Positions 1 through 11,264 of a stretch of 64,000 nt of DNA are shown piece after piece (position 1 is the stretch's first letter; every line of letters starts with the position of its first letter). Below the pieces are notes generated by a model. The model was not told the origin of the DNA. It ran no database searches and was given only the letters and a program-made list of their open reading frames with translations. The stretch spans positions 34,718,386 to 34,782,385 of the forward strand of contig JAVGWX010000011.1 in the NCBI GenBank assembly GCA_036924085.1, read 5' to 3'. The DNA is from Ariolimax columbianus. Taxonomy: Eukaryota > Mollusca > Gastropoda > Stylommatophora > Arionidae. A program made the position numbers and the translations under genes.

Positions 1-279
1 ATTCCATGCTCCTCGCAAAGGAATAAAAGAAATTCACTGTACAAAACACAACAAATCACTGTTGAGAATGACCCTTTCACAGAATCCTGCACTGAAACCT
101 TGCATATCCATCTTTGTTTCCCGAACACGCTATTATAGTTGCACTGATAGTTGACACATGCCAGTTAGGTTATTTAGTCAGCCTTGAAATGTGACGTTTC
201 AAAGAGAGTTCTCCGCCAGTCAGGCCTGCATCTACAGTAGGATGTGACTGGACCGTCTATAGTCATCATATCAGAACAT

Positions 280-540
280 TAAACTTCACCTTAACGCACT
301 GCCTGCAGAATCTGCTGAGGATGAGATGACAGGACAGGGTGTCCATGATACAGATGTGTTAGCACGACCTGCCACGACGAGTATTCACACCACGATATGT
401 GCAGCGCAGCTGAGATGGGCTGGTCATTGGGTACGCAGGTTGGATCAACGTATACCAAATGAGCTAGTGGTCGGCACAGGAAAAGGTACAAGGACACACT
501 TAAGACATCAATGATCCAGTGGGGTATTTATTAACCATGA
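280..540 (+). pseudogene. RTE-like/Jockey-like LINE ORF2 C-terminal remnant
   Basis: The forward frame reads TTICAAQLRWAGHWVRRLD, the 'RWAGHVVRM' block found after the reverse transcriptase in non-LTR retrotransposons of the type often misannotated as craniofacial development protein 2. It then continues towards a 'KGTRTHLRHQ' segment equivalent to the usual RYKDTLK block. Only about 80 codons remain, with no start or end and a stop near 511. It is a dead fragment; the clade call is approximate. Confidence 0.55.
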
Positions 541-544
541 TGAT

Positions 545-1160
545 TAGTCGGCCGGGGTCTTTGTGTATGGCAAAGACGAGAAAAGCACCACTACCCCACA
601 GAAAGCATGTCACAAGAGGCGATATAGGGGGACGGCGTGTGCTAGTGATTAAGTGACACGACTCACAACATAAAGGTGCTGGGTTTGATCCCCATCACAG
701 CACCGGCCGTTACCCCGGGGAAGCAAACCCTAAGAAAATGCAGGAGGAAGCAGACCCTTACATAAAATGCATGCCGAAGTCGGATGTACTGGGCTGACAA
801 ACGCAAAATAAAAACCGCAGCGCAACGGAATAGAGAAAAATAAGGCGGACCAAAAAAAGCAAGAGGCAATTAACTGTGTGACATGACATAACACCGGCCA
901 TGATTGGTTGAGAGCAACATAGATGGCGCCTAACAGGCTGCTTTGCTCTAGTGTTTGAGTCTATAAATATGGACTCGCACATCGGTTATCCACCCTCCGC
1001 GGCACTTGTCCCAACCCAGCAGAGGTATAGGCTGCTCGAGCCTAGTCCGCTAAGCAGGAAATCCACTTCTAGGCTACATCCAGCTCACGCCAGAGCTGGG
1101 ACCTGCAAAGGGATATTCACCCTGTAGAAGTATAGGTCGACTAAGACTTTCATTGGGAAC
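545..1160 (+). repeat. Dispersed repeat family D, copy 1 (split by a SINE)
   Basis: This stretch is closely similar to 31960-32390. Shared landmarks are 'GGGGTCTTTGTGTATG', 'TAACTGTGTGACATG', 'ATAGATGGCGCCTAACAGGC' and 'GACTCGCACATCGGTTA', ending around 'GTCGACTAAGA'. The two parts, 545-620 and 861-1160, are separated by a SINE. The central part, about 890-985, also occurs in the CR1-tailed repeats at 23590-23870 and 30757-31005. No coding potential. Probably a SINE-like or LINE-3'UTR-derived family. Confidence 0.7.
614..867 (+). mobile_element. SINE-A (tRNA-headed, core-domain) with target-site duplication
   Basis: The 7 bp repeat aagaggc at 614-620 and 861-867 flanks a SINE that starts with a G-rich GGGGACGGCG. 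It has an A-box-like 'GCTAGTGATTAAG' and a B-box-like 'GGTTTGATCCCC', so the head is tRNA-derived. The body carries the core 'GCCGAAGTCGGATG...GGGCTGACAAACGCAAAAT' and an A-rich 3' end. The undisturbed site is visible in the second copy of the host repeat near 32070, where 'AAGAGGCGACTAACTG' is uninterrupted. This is the clearest insertion of the SINE-A family. Confidence 0.85.
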
Positions 1161-2035
1161 GAATCGCCACCAATCGCACAGACTGGCGTAGTACTATTTT
1201 GGAGGTTGTTCAGGGACATGAGGTATTAATATTAAATTAAGCTATCCAGAAACGATCGCTCCGTTAGTCAGGTCACAGCAAACCGACCTCCATTCCGTTT
1301 GAAGGGAGTATCCTTGTACTAAGGACGTCGGACAATTCAGGGCTTGGATTGACTTATTTAGCCTTCTTCGAACTCACTCGAACAGTAAATGTTAACAAGG
1401 TGGCTCTGATCGATCACGATGGTCGAATAACACCTGCATAAATATCCTCGAGTTTGCCTCTTGGCCCACAAAGCCTAACATGTTTAATATTTGACTCTTT
1501 ACAGTAAATGTTTGCAGATTCCTGCGTTAATGCCAGTGCGTGCGATTATTGTGACAGTTTCTGTGGAGCACTTGATTGGCCATACGAGATTGCCTGACCG
1601 ATGCATTTTCCATAGTCGCCCTTTGCAACGCGCACAGCGCAGTTTTCGTAACACTCCATATGTAGGATAGCACGAGATCTAGCCCCCTTACAGGAAGCCT
1701 GTATCAAATCACTTGATGCGTCCTTGCAATGATTATTTGTTTATTTTACGCGATGAGGTTGCTATCCCATTACAACATCTTTAATCGCCTTTTGCAACGC
1801 AATTGGCTCTTTTTGACGTTATTCATTAATGCAACGGAAACAAAGCAATCTAGCCACTCCGCTGGGGCATAGGGCAGTTTAAAAAAAACACATCCTTTCT
1901 GACCCGACCTTACCTAAAATTATGACAGTAGCTTGGTGCATTATTATTGTGGACTTATTGTTTAATTACCTTATACTGAGCTGTCCTGTGTCATCGGTTC
2001 TGTTTTGCTCGTGTGAAAAGCAATGGCCTTTTTTT
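1160..2035. other. Intergenic, no gene recognised
   Basis: No coding region or known repeat is recognised. Part of it (about 1680-1800, with 'CAGGAAGCCTG', 'TTATTTTACRCG' and 'CCCATTACAAC') resembles 21950-22075, so it may include an old dispersed repeat. Confidence 0.6.
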
Positions 2036-2990
2036 GTATCACACTTAAATCATTAGTATATGTATATGGGGACACGAGGCAACACAAATATCACACTTAG
2101 GACATTGGTGTATGTATATGTGGACACGGGGCAACACAAATATCACACTTAGGACATTGGTATATGTATATGGGGACACGGTGCAACACAAAGATCACAC
2201 TTAGGACATTGGTATATGTAGACACGGGGCAACACAAATATCACACTTAGGACATTGGTGTATGTATATGTGGACACGGGGCAACACAAATATCACACTT
2301 AGGACATTGGTATATGTATATGGGGACACGGTGCAACACAAAGATCACACTTAGGACATTGGTATATGTAGACACGGGGCAACACAAATATCACACTTAG
2401 GACATTGGTGTATGTATATGTGGACACGGGGCAACACAAATATCACACCTAGGACATTGGTATATGTATATGGGGACACGGTGCAACACAAATATCACAC
2501 TTAGGACAATGGTATATGTATACGTGGACACGGGGCAACACAAATATCACACTTAGGACATTGGTATATGTATATGGGGACACGGTGCAACACAAAGATC
2601 ACACTTAGGACATTGGTATATGTAGACACGGGGCAACACAAATATCACACTTAGGACATTGGTGTATGTATATGTGGACACGGGGCAACACAAATATCAC
2701 ACCTAGGACATTGGTATATGTATATGGGGACACGGTGCAACACAAATATCACACTTAGGACAATGGTATATGTATACGTGGACACGGGGCAACACAAATA
2801 TCACACTTAGGACATTGGTATATGTATATGGGGACACGGTGCAACACAAAGATCACACTTAGGACATTGGTATATGTATATGGGGACACGGGGCAACACA
2901 AATATCACACTTAGGACATTGGTGTATGTATATGTGGACACGTTGCAACACACATATCACACTTAGGACATTGGTGTATGTTGATATTGA
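2036..2990. repeat. Minisatellite, ~52 bp unit
   Basis: Tandem units read 'ATCACACTTAGGACATTGG', then TATATGTATATGGGGACACGG, then GGCAACACAAA. About 18 units are present. Some lack the inner TATATG block (~42 bp) and recur in an ordered higher-order pattern: ...GGTGTATG..., ...GGTATATG..., short unit. No spacers or coding role. Confidence 0.95.
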
Positions 2991-3130
2991 ATGCCCACAA
3001 ATGAGTAAAATTACTCTCTTGTTCACCCTGAAAATGGCGTCAAGTGGCGGGTAGCAGTATCTTTCTTAACATCTCGAGCGGACTGATGAAGGTGGACCGG
3101 GATGGTCCTCGTTAAAATTGCAATGCATTC
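2990..3130 (-). repeat. Dispersed repeat family C, partial
   Basis: Plus-strand 'GAATGCCCACAAATGAGTAA', 'GGCGTCAAGTGGCGGGT' and 'GATGAAGGTGGACCGGGAT' match the reverse complement of the 3' half of the copies at 13625-13992, 35303-35632 and 47868-48192. Only this end is present. Confidence 0.75.
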
Positions 3131-3268
3131 TTTCACATTAGGCTCACCACTACGGGATCCTGTGTACTTTAATGTCTGTGCCAGGAGACTATATGTGATA
3201 CATTGTGCGCTGTCTGTGTCAGGAGACTATAAGTGATACATTGTGCGCTGTCTGTGTCAGGAGACTGA

Positions 3269-3790
3269 CTATACGTGATAAATTGTGAGAGGTCTGTATA
3301 TCAGGAGGTTATGAGTGTAGAGTGGGAGAGGTTTGTGTAGCATGGGGTTATAAGTGTAGAGTGTGAGAGGTTTGTGTAGTAGGGAGTTATAAGTGTAGAT
3401 TGTGAAAGGTTTGTGTAGCAGGGGGTTATAAGTGTAGAGTGTGAGAGGTTTGTGTAGCAGGGGGTAATATGTGTGGAGTGTGAGAGGTTTGTTTAGCAGG
3501 GAGTTATAAGTGTAGAGTGTGAGAGGTTTGTGTAGTAGGGGGTTATCAGCGTAGAGTGTGAGAGGTCTGTGTAGCAGGGAGTTATCAGCGTAGAGTGAGA
3601 GGTCTGTGAAGTAGGGAGTTATAAGCGTAGAGTGTGAGAGGTCTGTGTAGTAGGGGGTTATCAGCGTAGAGTGTGAGAGGTCTGTGTAGTAGGGGGTTAT
3701 CAGCGTAGAGTGTGAGAGGTCTGTGTAGTAGGGGGTTATCAGCGTAGAGTGTGAGAGGTCTGTGTAGCAAGAGACTATACGTGATAAATT
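3269..3790. repeat. Minisatellite, 39 bp unit
   Basis: About 13 copies of a 39 bp unit containing 'GTGAGAGGTCTGTGTAG' and 'GGGGGTTATCAGCGTAGAGT'. Because 39 is divisible by 3, a 182-codon open frame exists on the minus strand with a 13-residue repeat (LLHRPLTLYADNP). I treat that frame as an artefact of the repeat. Confidence 0.95.
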
Positions 3791-3819
3791 GTGAGAAATC
3801 CCGCATAAAAAGAACAAGC

Positions 3820-4735
3820 TTCAACCATTCATCAAAAGCCCTTACAACAAGGAACAGTGACATACCAAAATGTCCAACGACATGGGAAATGATACAGTTA
3901 TATGAAAATACAGACCAACAAGCCCAACTTCACGGTGGAAGCGAAAATACCAGGTATCGACAGAAAGGGGGAAGATTCAGACCATGCATTGAGAGAAAAA
4001 ACCCTAAAGCATATTGGAGACGCCTATCCTCAACCCATGTGGATGCACGTCTACACCTATGGAGCATCAGAGGAAGCATTGAGGAAAGGAGGGGCGGGAC
4101 TCGTCATATTTCTACAGGATGGAACCGTTATAGAAAAAGCAAGTGCTGCCGGGGAGCCCTCGACAAATCTAAGAACAGAGCAACAGGCAATAATTGAAGC
4201 AGTCAAACTATTGGATGAAAAGGGATTAAAGGATAACAGAATAGTGTTTTTGTGGACATTTTGCAGGCCACACAAAGAGAATCATGAGATAGTATGGAAA
4301 GGGAACTGATATGTCAGCTAAATAAACTCTCAGACCACAATAAAATCACCCTCCAGTGGATTCCAGCTCACTGAAGCATACATGGGAATGAATGGGCGGA
4401 CAGGCTAGCCAGGGAGGGAAGACAAAGAGAACAATTCACTCACCAAGTGTCACTGCCAGAAGTCAAGGCACACATTAAAAAAAAATATAAACAACTGTGG
4501 CTAGAGAGAAGAAACAGCAAATACCAACATGACCCAATCAATAGACTGAATAGGAAACAGTATACCCCAATTTTCCGCCTCAGAACAGGTCATTGCAGAC
4601 TAAATGCACACATGCATAAAATTAAAGCAGCACATACTGCACAATGCACATGTCATAGAGGACCCCAGACTCCAGAACATATCCTGCAAACATGTCCACT
4701 GCACCAAATTTCTGCGGACCGTGGTTGGTAATCAC
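3820..4735 (+). pseudogene. I-like LINE remnant: RNase H and C-terminal zinc-knuckle region
   Basis: The frame at about 3902-4309 reads QPMWMHVYTYGASEEALRKGG, then LRTEQQAIIEAVKLL. This is the RNase H fold of I-clade LINEs, with the first catalytic Asp of the usual YTDGS motif replaced by Tyr. A second block after a frame break reads IHGNEWADRLAREG, preceded by PAH and a stop. A third (4447-4731) reads RLRTGHCRLNAHMHKI and CTCHRGPQTPEHILQTCP, the conserved CxC...H...C element after RNase H. Frameshifts, stops and the lost Asp show it is dead. It is a different family from the copies at 39045, 44420 and 60337. Confidence 0.85.
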
Positions 4736-4755
4736 TGGATTCCAGAATACAGACT

Positions 4756-5004
4756 GTCTTGTAATGTTCCAAGGAAGGAAGAGAAAGGAAAATATACTCT
4801 TCTCTTGTCTTGTAATGTTCCAAGGGAGGAAGAGAAAGGAAATTGTACCCTTCTCTTGTAATGTTCCAAGGAAGGAAGAGAAAAGAAATTATACCCTTCT
4901 CTTGTCTTGTAATGATTCAAGGAAGGAAAAGAAAGGAAATTGTACCCTTCTCTTGTCTTGTAATGTTGCAAGGTAGGAAGAGAAAGAAAATTGTACCCTT
5001 CTCT
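4756..5004. repeat. Minisatellite, ~51-56 bp unit
   Basis: About five imperfect units of 'CTTGTAATGTTCCAAGGAAG' followed by GAAGAGAAAGGAAATTGTACCCTTCT. It starts right after the I-like LINE remnant, so it may have grown from that element's 3' flank. Confidence 0.9.
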
Positions 5005-5209
5005 GCTTCACCCACGTACTGATTCACACACTAGAAAATTCACACACAATCGGAACACGTTTCATTCTCCGTCTTTTTTTCTCTCTCACTTCAATTTCGT
5101 CTTTCGTCTCTCACACTTTCTTTGTCTCTTCGAATGCCTCTCTAGTGCTAACTCTTACTTGTTTTCTCTCTCCGTTTGTCTCTTAGTTAGTTAGTTGCCC
5201 ATCGCAAGC

Positions 5210-6095
5210 GAAGATGTCGACAACGTCAGTGACTAATTGTGGTTTGTAGTTGGGTATTCTTGCATCCTTTCGTGCAGCTCACTTTTCCTGCGCCTCCTTA
5301 ATGGCCCCCTGCTCAGCGGTGCAAGCACAACATGTGATGGCAGTGCGTCAGGCTGAGCGGTTCGGAGCAAGTAGCTCCCAGTCAGCAACATCAATTGAGA
5401 AACTATTCAAAGACACTTTTAGAGTATCATTGTATCGTTTCTTTTGTCACCCCTGCGAGCGTTGTCCTGTCCTGAGCTCACCGTACTAATTTGCTTGGGG
5501 AGGTGCTATTCTGACATGCGAACAACATGCCCTGTCCATCTGATCTGGGCTCTCTGCAGCAGCGTATGGATGCCAGAGAGTCTCGCCCTGCTGAGGACTA
5601 GAGTTGGGCACTCTCTCCTGCCAACCGATCCTGAGCAGTCTGCGGAGACAGTTTACATGGAAATGGTTAAGTTTCCTGATATGCCTGCTATAGACTGTCC
5701 ATGTTTCTCATGCGTACAGAAGGGTAGTTACCACAACAGCACGATACACACTAATCTTGGTGGTAAGATTCCTTGTCGGTCCCAAACATTTTCTCGTAGG
5801 CTTCTGAAAGCAGCACTCCCCTTGGAAATCGTGGTGTGGATCAGAGTCAATATTTCCTTCTCTGGTGATGGTATTGCCATGGTAGGTAAAGCTATCAACT
5901 GCTTTTAGGCGATGTCCCTGTACAGTGACGTTTGGGCGCAGGTAGAAACATTACCTCCGTTTTCTTGGTGTTTACAGTAAGACCAAAATGAGTGCACGCA
6001 GTTGAGAACTCATCCATGATTGCCTGCGTCCTGTTCTGAGCACGTGTTAATTGCGCAGTCATCGGCAAAGAGGAGATCTAAGAAAGTTGCTTCTT
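5210..6095 (-). pseudogene. RTE-like LINE, RT C-terminal part (minus strand)
   Basis: The minus strand gives, in broken frames, the blocks expected downstream of an RTE-type reverse transcriptase: ITREGNIDSD, VYRAVVVTTLLYA, ETWTVYSRHIRKLNHFHV, QKKRYNDTLKVSLNSF and DVADWELLAPNRSAWR. Near 6020-6070 it also carries a stretch related to the RT palm end, of the same type as the plus-strand copy at 8400-8560. Multiple stops and frameshifts. Confidence 0.75.
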
Positions 6096-6620
6096 TCACC
6101 TTTGCAATTCATTTTTCTTCACTCTCTCACTCTCTTTCTGTCTTTCAATCTGTCACTCTTGCTGTCTCACGCTCTCTCTCTGCCCCTCTGTCCAATTTCT
6201 TCTTAACACCAACATTCTCCTTTTCTCCTTTCAATTGCATATCACTCACTCACTTTCACTATTCCTTTTTCTTTCTTTTCAGCTCTCTCTCTCGCTCTCT
6301 CTCTAGTTCCTTCTTACTACCATATTCTCACTCTCTTTCTCTCGCCAACCTCCTCTGACAAACACATTCTTAACGTTCTTCCTCTTCCCAGTTTGCGTTC
6401 ACATCCACACACTTTCTTGAACTGTTCAGTTGGCTGTCACTCGCTCACTCCCACTGTTTAGTCACAACGAGAAGGTGGCCTACGTAAACTGTTTGTCATA
6501 TCAGATACGTCATCCGACAAGAATCCGACAGGCTGGGTTCTCTCTATCAAACGGGGACTGGCTCGTGGCTTGGATATACTGTACAGTCGTGGAGGTGCGG
6601 TCTGTGTAGAGAGAAAGCTT

Positions 6621-6660
<40 letters not shown>

Positions 6661-6880
6661 CACGCTTATCAGCTTTTTGACACGTTTGAATAACGAGCTG
6701 TACAAATTTGAGTTAGGGAGTCTTCTACTCTAAAGTAGTTAGACTAAACTGTTAGTCGTTGCTTACGTAATGCTCTCAGTGGGGAAGTGGGTCTATTCTC
6801 ATCTCTATCGCACTGAGCTCTCATAGAAACCACTAGAGATTTACAGATGAAATGCACCGATATGCAGATAACAAACTACT
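6096..6880. other. Low-complexity pyrimidine tract and (TA)n; no gene
   Basis: 6100-6360 is a C/T-rich tract (CTCTCTCTCTT type). 6632-6659 is a (TA)n microsatellite of about 14 units. The rest shows nothing I can assign; a 112-codon Ser/Leu/Phe-rich open frame in the pyrimidine tract is a composition artefact. Confidence 0.75.
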
Positions 6881-8800
6881 TTAAGTGGTTTTACGAGCCC
6901 TGAAGGCGGTCTATGGTCCCAGTTCCTATCACTCATCCCAGGTACTTAATGCTGATGGCATGACACTGCTGACCGACGAAGTTCATATTCTAGATCGCTG
7001 GTCAGAGAACTTCAGTTCAATCCTAAACTGCCCATTGACCATCAACGACCTAGCCTTAACACGCATTCCTTAAGTTGCTATCAATGACATGCTTGCTATT
7101 CCGCAATCTACAGATGAGATGACACATCCTAATGTCTAGTCACAAAGCCCCTGGGTCAGATGCTATTCCTGATGAGGTTGACACAGCAGAGGACCATGTG
7201 CTCCCGCACAAGCTAACATACCTCTTTCGTTTAATTTGGGATGCAGGTCATATGCCGCAGGAACTGAAAGAAACCACCATTATCCACATATACAAGCACA
7301 AGGGCAATCGTCAATCTTGGGCACATGAGGAATGTCCCTACTGTCGATTGTTGGAAACCGCTTAACAACTCATCTAGAGCAAGAGAGTCAGAATGGTTTC
7401 CGAGCTGGTCGCGGAAAGGTTGACATGATATTTCCAGCTCGACAAATCCAAGAGAAATGTCAGGAACAGCATCGTGATATGTACACGACTTTTCTGTTTA
7501 ACTGACCAAGGCCTTTGACATTGTCTACATAATAATAATGTTCGCGTAGGCGTCAAGGGCTAATTGCGTCGATGGACTACTACCATGTCCAACTAACAAG
7601 GCTAGGTCCATGTGTAGTGTGTCGATCGAAATATCTCCAGACTCCCCAGATGGAGCCGTATACTCCGCAGCCTTGGGATGAGGGCTGCGAGGAGTGTGTT
7701 AGACCAGTGTTTGTGTCAAACTCCCTGTTTCCCGCAGCCGAGGCTTCTGACTGTGTCCACCTGTTAGTCAGCGTGACCCTTGCTGTGCTGAGAATACGAG
7801 GTTGGGAGAGGTATCGTGTAACCTCCGGTGGAGGGAGGGATTGGCAGGAGTAAGTCGGCTTCAGTCCGAGCAGAAATGTCCTTGCGTTGAGGTAACCTGG
7901 ACTGAATTCTGGTGTGCAGCTAAGTGGAATGTTGAACTCCGTCATGGACTGGTTTCCCACGGCTTGAGCCAGGCATGAAATGCAGCATAACAAACAGGTT
8001 AACTGATCAAATGCGCATCAATTTTCAAAATATAGTCCTTGATACCACCTGGTAAAGGAGTTGGGAAATATAATCCGAACAGGAACCTCCAAACATCGGA
8101 AAACTAGACCCAAACACCGGAGAGAGTCGAGAGCGCAGCCACTAAGGCGCGGCCATCTTACTCTAACGGCGGCACACGTGGCGATAACAACAGGGACGGT
8201 GAAGCCGGAACAAAGTTGCCCGCTTCATGTCGGCACGTTTACTGAATGAGGGTGAACTGTCTGCAACCTTTCCAGTCAGAGTCAAACAGGGGGGTGTGCT
8301 GGCCCTAAAGCTCTTTAACGTGGTGTATACTGCCTTGCTTTCTGGTGCTACACGTGGCTGTAACACTGGAGCGCATATCAGATACATGACAGATGGGGCA
8401 ACTGTTCAGGCTGAGGCGCCTAAGGTTCCTCACAAAGATGAAAGAAGCAACTATCTTTGTAGATCTCCGCTTTGCTGATGACTGCGACATTAACACGTGC
8501 TCAGAACACGACACATACCACCATAGATGAGTTTTCCACTGCGTGCATTAACTTTGGTCTTGTTACTACCAAGAAAAGGGAGGGAATGTTTCTACCAGCA
8601 CCCGGGAAGCTGAACCACGAACCAAGCCTCACTCTACACGGCCAACATTAACAAGCAGTTGATGGCTTTACCAACGATGGTAGTACCCCACCAGAGAAGC
8701 GAATATAGACTCTGAGGCTCACTACATGGTTGTCGAGGCGAGTGCTGATTTTAATTTCGAATAACATACAAGGCTACTCAGTCTCTGCTCATAACTGCCA
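6880..8800 (+). pseudogene. RTE-like LINE reverse transcriptase, fragmented
   Basis: The plus strand carries RT blocks in order: NADGMTLLTDEVHILDRWSE (6950-7010), SHKAPGSDAIPDEV (7139-7180), DAGHMPQELKETTIIHIYKHKG (7230-7310). After an insertion of about 0.6 kb come FPVRVKQGGVLALKLFNVVYTALLSGA (8270-8345) and LRFADDC (8467-8487), a diverged palm motif. EANIDSEAHYMVVEASADF (8690-8750) is the end of this part. The C-terminal remainder follows at 10075, so a Jockey LINE has split it. Numerous stops; inactive. Confidence 0.8.
7570..8150. other. Unclassified insertion within the RTE-like LINE
   Basis: RT homology stops near 7560 and resumes near 8190. The intervening ~580 bp contains two open frames on opposite strands (93 and 137 codons) with no motif I recognise. 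A C-rich part (7660-7740) and a dinucleotide-poor remainder give no clear SINE boxes. I found no convincing target-site duplication. Confidence 0.4.
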
Positions 8801-8849
8801 GCTAAGTTTGACAGAAAACGACCTATTTTTGATTTAGTCACTATCTCTA

Positions 8850-10060
8850 ACGGGACGACCATTCCCAGAATGAGTTGCTGCCCATTGCAAGAGATGATGG
8901 CGACGCAACATCGTCAGGTGGTTTTCACGGCTCGCTGGTTGTACATACTCCTGAGGTTCGTATGCCATGAGCGGGCGTTTGCATACATGATCAAACGATC
9001 AGTCCAGGTACTATACAATTCATATATGCAGACGACATGGCGGTTGCTGCTCAGGGAACGTGTTTCAATGAAGTGGAGCTCAAACTCACTGCATTCCTTG
9101 ACAGATTGGCTGAGTGCTATGAGGATAACCATCTTAACCCCAGTAACCTACAGAAGACGGATGTGTCGGACCGAAAGGTGCAAATAACGCAGTCAAGCTG
9201 TAAACTAGCGATACAACGCATTCCGTTCTCCGGACTACATCCTGCTACTTGCAAAGCCCTGTTTAGGGCTTGGTAGCGGGAGATTGAGAACGAACGCAGA
9301 AGAAGAAGAAGTACTCCAGTAAAACTCAGGCATGTGCATTTCATATAAAGAACAGAGAATCGGAACGGAAAATCCCGATTTGGTAGTAGGGGAACTCCTT
9401 TAACATAATGATACACATAAGTACCTAGGAATGATTATGAATCGCAAATTGCACTGTACGAAATACTGGAAGAAAGTGAAACAAACAGTTAGCTACAAGA
9501 AATAACATACTGCTTTAGCTAACAAAAAAGGTATTTTGGTGTTGCGCACTTCGGCTCTCGCGTTGTATATTTCTGCAGCAGTACCAGTATGGGACCAGTT
9601 AGCACACACGGGACAGATTGATATGACAGTCAATGAGGCACGTCACATAATAACAAAGTACATTGCCCTTGAACCAACACCAAAGGTAGAAGTTTGTGTG
9701 ATCGCTGGCATAGCACCGCCAGAAATCAGGAGATGGGTTGCGTCAGAAGTCGGAAAGAAAAAGCAGTCCTGTGATCAGAGACACACCCTTTTTGGATATA
9801 ATCCAGAAGAGGGACTACTTAAATCAAGGAAAAGTGTACTTAACGTTGTACAGTCAACAGACCAGAAAACTGAGCAAACCTTGCACCGAAAAATGGTGTG
9901 TCAGATATGGCGAGGAATGTATGGATGGAGATCAAACAAGAACTTGCTGCAGGAAATACATTGTTTCCATTAGAAATACATTGTTTAAAGAGATCTAAAC
10001 AGTTTAAGAAGGGAAGTGTCCAGATGTAAATATAATTGAACAAAAAATTGGGCTTTGCGG
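8850..10060 (+). pseudogene. Jockey-clade LINE, RT C-terminal half
   Basis: At 9018-9140 the frame reads IYADDMAVAAQGTCFNEVE and then LTAFLDRLAECYEDNHLNPS, the Jockey RT palm with an intact Y-A-D-D. After a SINE (9147-9315) it resumes as SKTQACAFHIKNRESERKI. From 9536 it continues as LRTSALALYISAAVPVWDQL, EARHIITKY, CVIAGIAPPEIRRWVASE and RHTLFGYNPEEGLLKSRKS, typical of the Jockey ORF2 C terminus. Stops and a frameshift near 9410 show it is dead. It sits between the two halves of an RTE-like LINE (6880-8800 and 10075-10580), so it inserted into it. Confidence 0.85.
9147..9315 (+). mobile_element. SINE-B, 5'-truncated, with TSD ccagtaa
   Basis: The 7 bp ccagtaa at 9140-9146 and 9316-9322 flanks 169 bp that ends 'GGGAGATTGAGAACGAACG' plus a GAA-repeat tail. 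It contains the core 'GGATGTGTCGGACCGAAAGG'. Removing it restores the Jockey frame NHLNPSKTQACAFH. This proves insertion and gives the 3' end of the SINE-B family. Confidence 0.85.
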
Positions 10061-10074
10061 ACGACCACAATTAA

Positions 10075-10580
10075 ACCCAAGGCACGTAGCTACCTATATG
10101 GTAGCGAAACTTGGCAACTTATGCCGGACAAGAACATAGACTAAACGCCGTCCATCTACGGCGCCTGCGATTTATTCTTGGAATTACATGGAGGGACATA
10201 GTGACACATGCAAAGGAGCACTCACGCACCGGCCTCCCAAGCATGTACACTTTCCTTAGGCAGCAAAGGCTTGGCCATGTTCGTCGAATGGAAGATGTTA
10301 GCATTCTCAAAGACATCCTCTAAGGACAGTATGAGGATTGCAAGAGAACAGTCGGCCGACCACGAGGTTCAAAGATGTGTGTAACTGTGAAGTAGAGGTT
10401 CTGGACATGAGTCTGACATTCTGGGAAGTCGAAGCTTGAGACCGATCAAGTGGAGGTTCTGGACATGAGTCTGACATTCTGGGAAGTCGAAGCTTGAGAC
10501 CGATCAAGTGGAGAAGTGCCCTGAAAATCCACCTCACTCTGTGTGAAAAGGAGATCTTGCAACACGGAGAAGTTGTTGAA
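10075..10580 (+). pseudogene. RTE-like LINE C terminus (continuation of 6880-8800)
   Basis: The frame from 10111 reads HRLNAVHLRRLRFILGITWRD, then GLPSMYTFLRQQRLGHVRRMED and ILKDIL, with GRPRGSKMC after a stop. These are the post-RT blocks of RTE-like LINEs. A perfect ~57 bp tandem duplication (10393-10449 and 10450-10506, 'GTGGAGGTTCTGGACATGAG') lies in the region equivalent to the usual DLK.L.I...WE block. Degenerate. Confidence 0.8.
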
Positions 10581-10594
10581 TGCACACCATAAGT

Positions 10595-10890
10595 AAGTTT
10601 AATCGTGTGTGCACCATGAAAAGGGCGTCAAGTGGCAGGTTGTAATAGCTGTCCTTGCAGCTCGATCGTGGTGATGAAGATGGACCGGGATCCTCCAGGA
10701 GGCTGTGCTATGCTTGGCTTCATCTGGGTGTCACTCGCTACTACTGCGTGCCAGGCTTCCCTGAAAACAGCCCGTTTGCAGGGAGGGCTACTATGAAGCC
10801 GAGGTGAGGATCTTGGCCAGTATGTTTTGCCTAGTCCCGACTAACATGTCTGATGAGTATATTTTGCCTGACCAAACGTTAGCTTCACCC
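10595..10890 (-). repeat. Dispersed repeat family C, near complete (minus)
   Basis: The reverse complement has the family landmarks in order: 'GGTCAGGCAAAATATACTC', a second GTTAGTC unit, 'GGCAAAACATACTGGCCAAG', 'GAAAACAGCCCG' region, 'GTCCATCTTCATCA' and 'CACTTGACGCC'. It ends where a poly-C tract begins. No coding content. Confidence 0.8.
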
Positions 10891-10950
10891 CCCCCCCCCT
10901 CCCCCCTTCTCTTCCCCCCCTTCTCTTTCTCCCCCCCCCCCCCCCCCCGT
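10888..10950. repeat. Poly-C tract
   Basis: Runs of C broken by TT (CCCCCCTCCCCCCTTCTC type), immediately next to the tandem-repeat end of a family C copy. Confidence 0.9.
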
Positions 10951-11083
10951 AACCTCACCGCGGATTATAACATCTGTGCTGGCACGAGCTCGCGTATAGC
11001 ACGTAAGGTCAACTGGTTTAGGGGGGTTGATGTGTGAAAGTGGAGCGTCCGTCTAGAGTGTACTATTCTGTGCGACACAGACC

Positions 11084-11141
<58 letters not shown>
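11084..11141. repeat. (GT)n microsatellite
   Basis: About 28 uninterrupted GT dinucleotides. Histidine/threonine-rich minus-strand frames over it are artefacts. Confidence 0.95.
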
Positions 11142-11142
<1 letters not shown>

Positions 11143-11264
11143 GAGTGTGCGCTTAACAGAACACACCAACACACGGTCTGGGGAAGAGCAAACGTAATCA
11201 AAGTAAGCAAATAAAGGTTGTCTCCCAGCAGCATACATTGCTGTCAGGGATGGAGTGTAAGAAC

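Noticed and set aside
3269..3817. 182-codon open frame with 13-residue repeats, possible repetitive protein
   Set aside because: It is the minus-strand reading of a 39 bp minisatellite; a second frame is also open, and there are no splice sites or unique domains.
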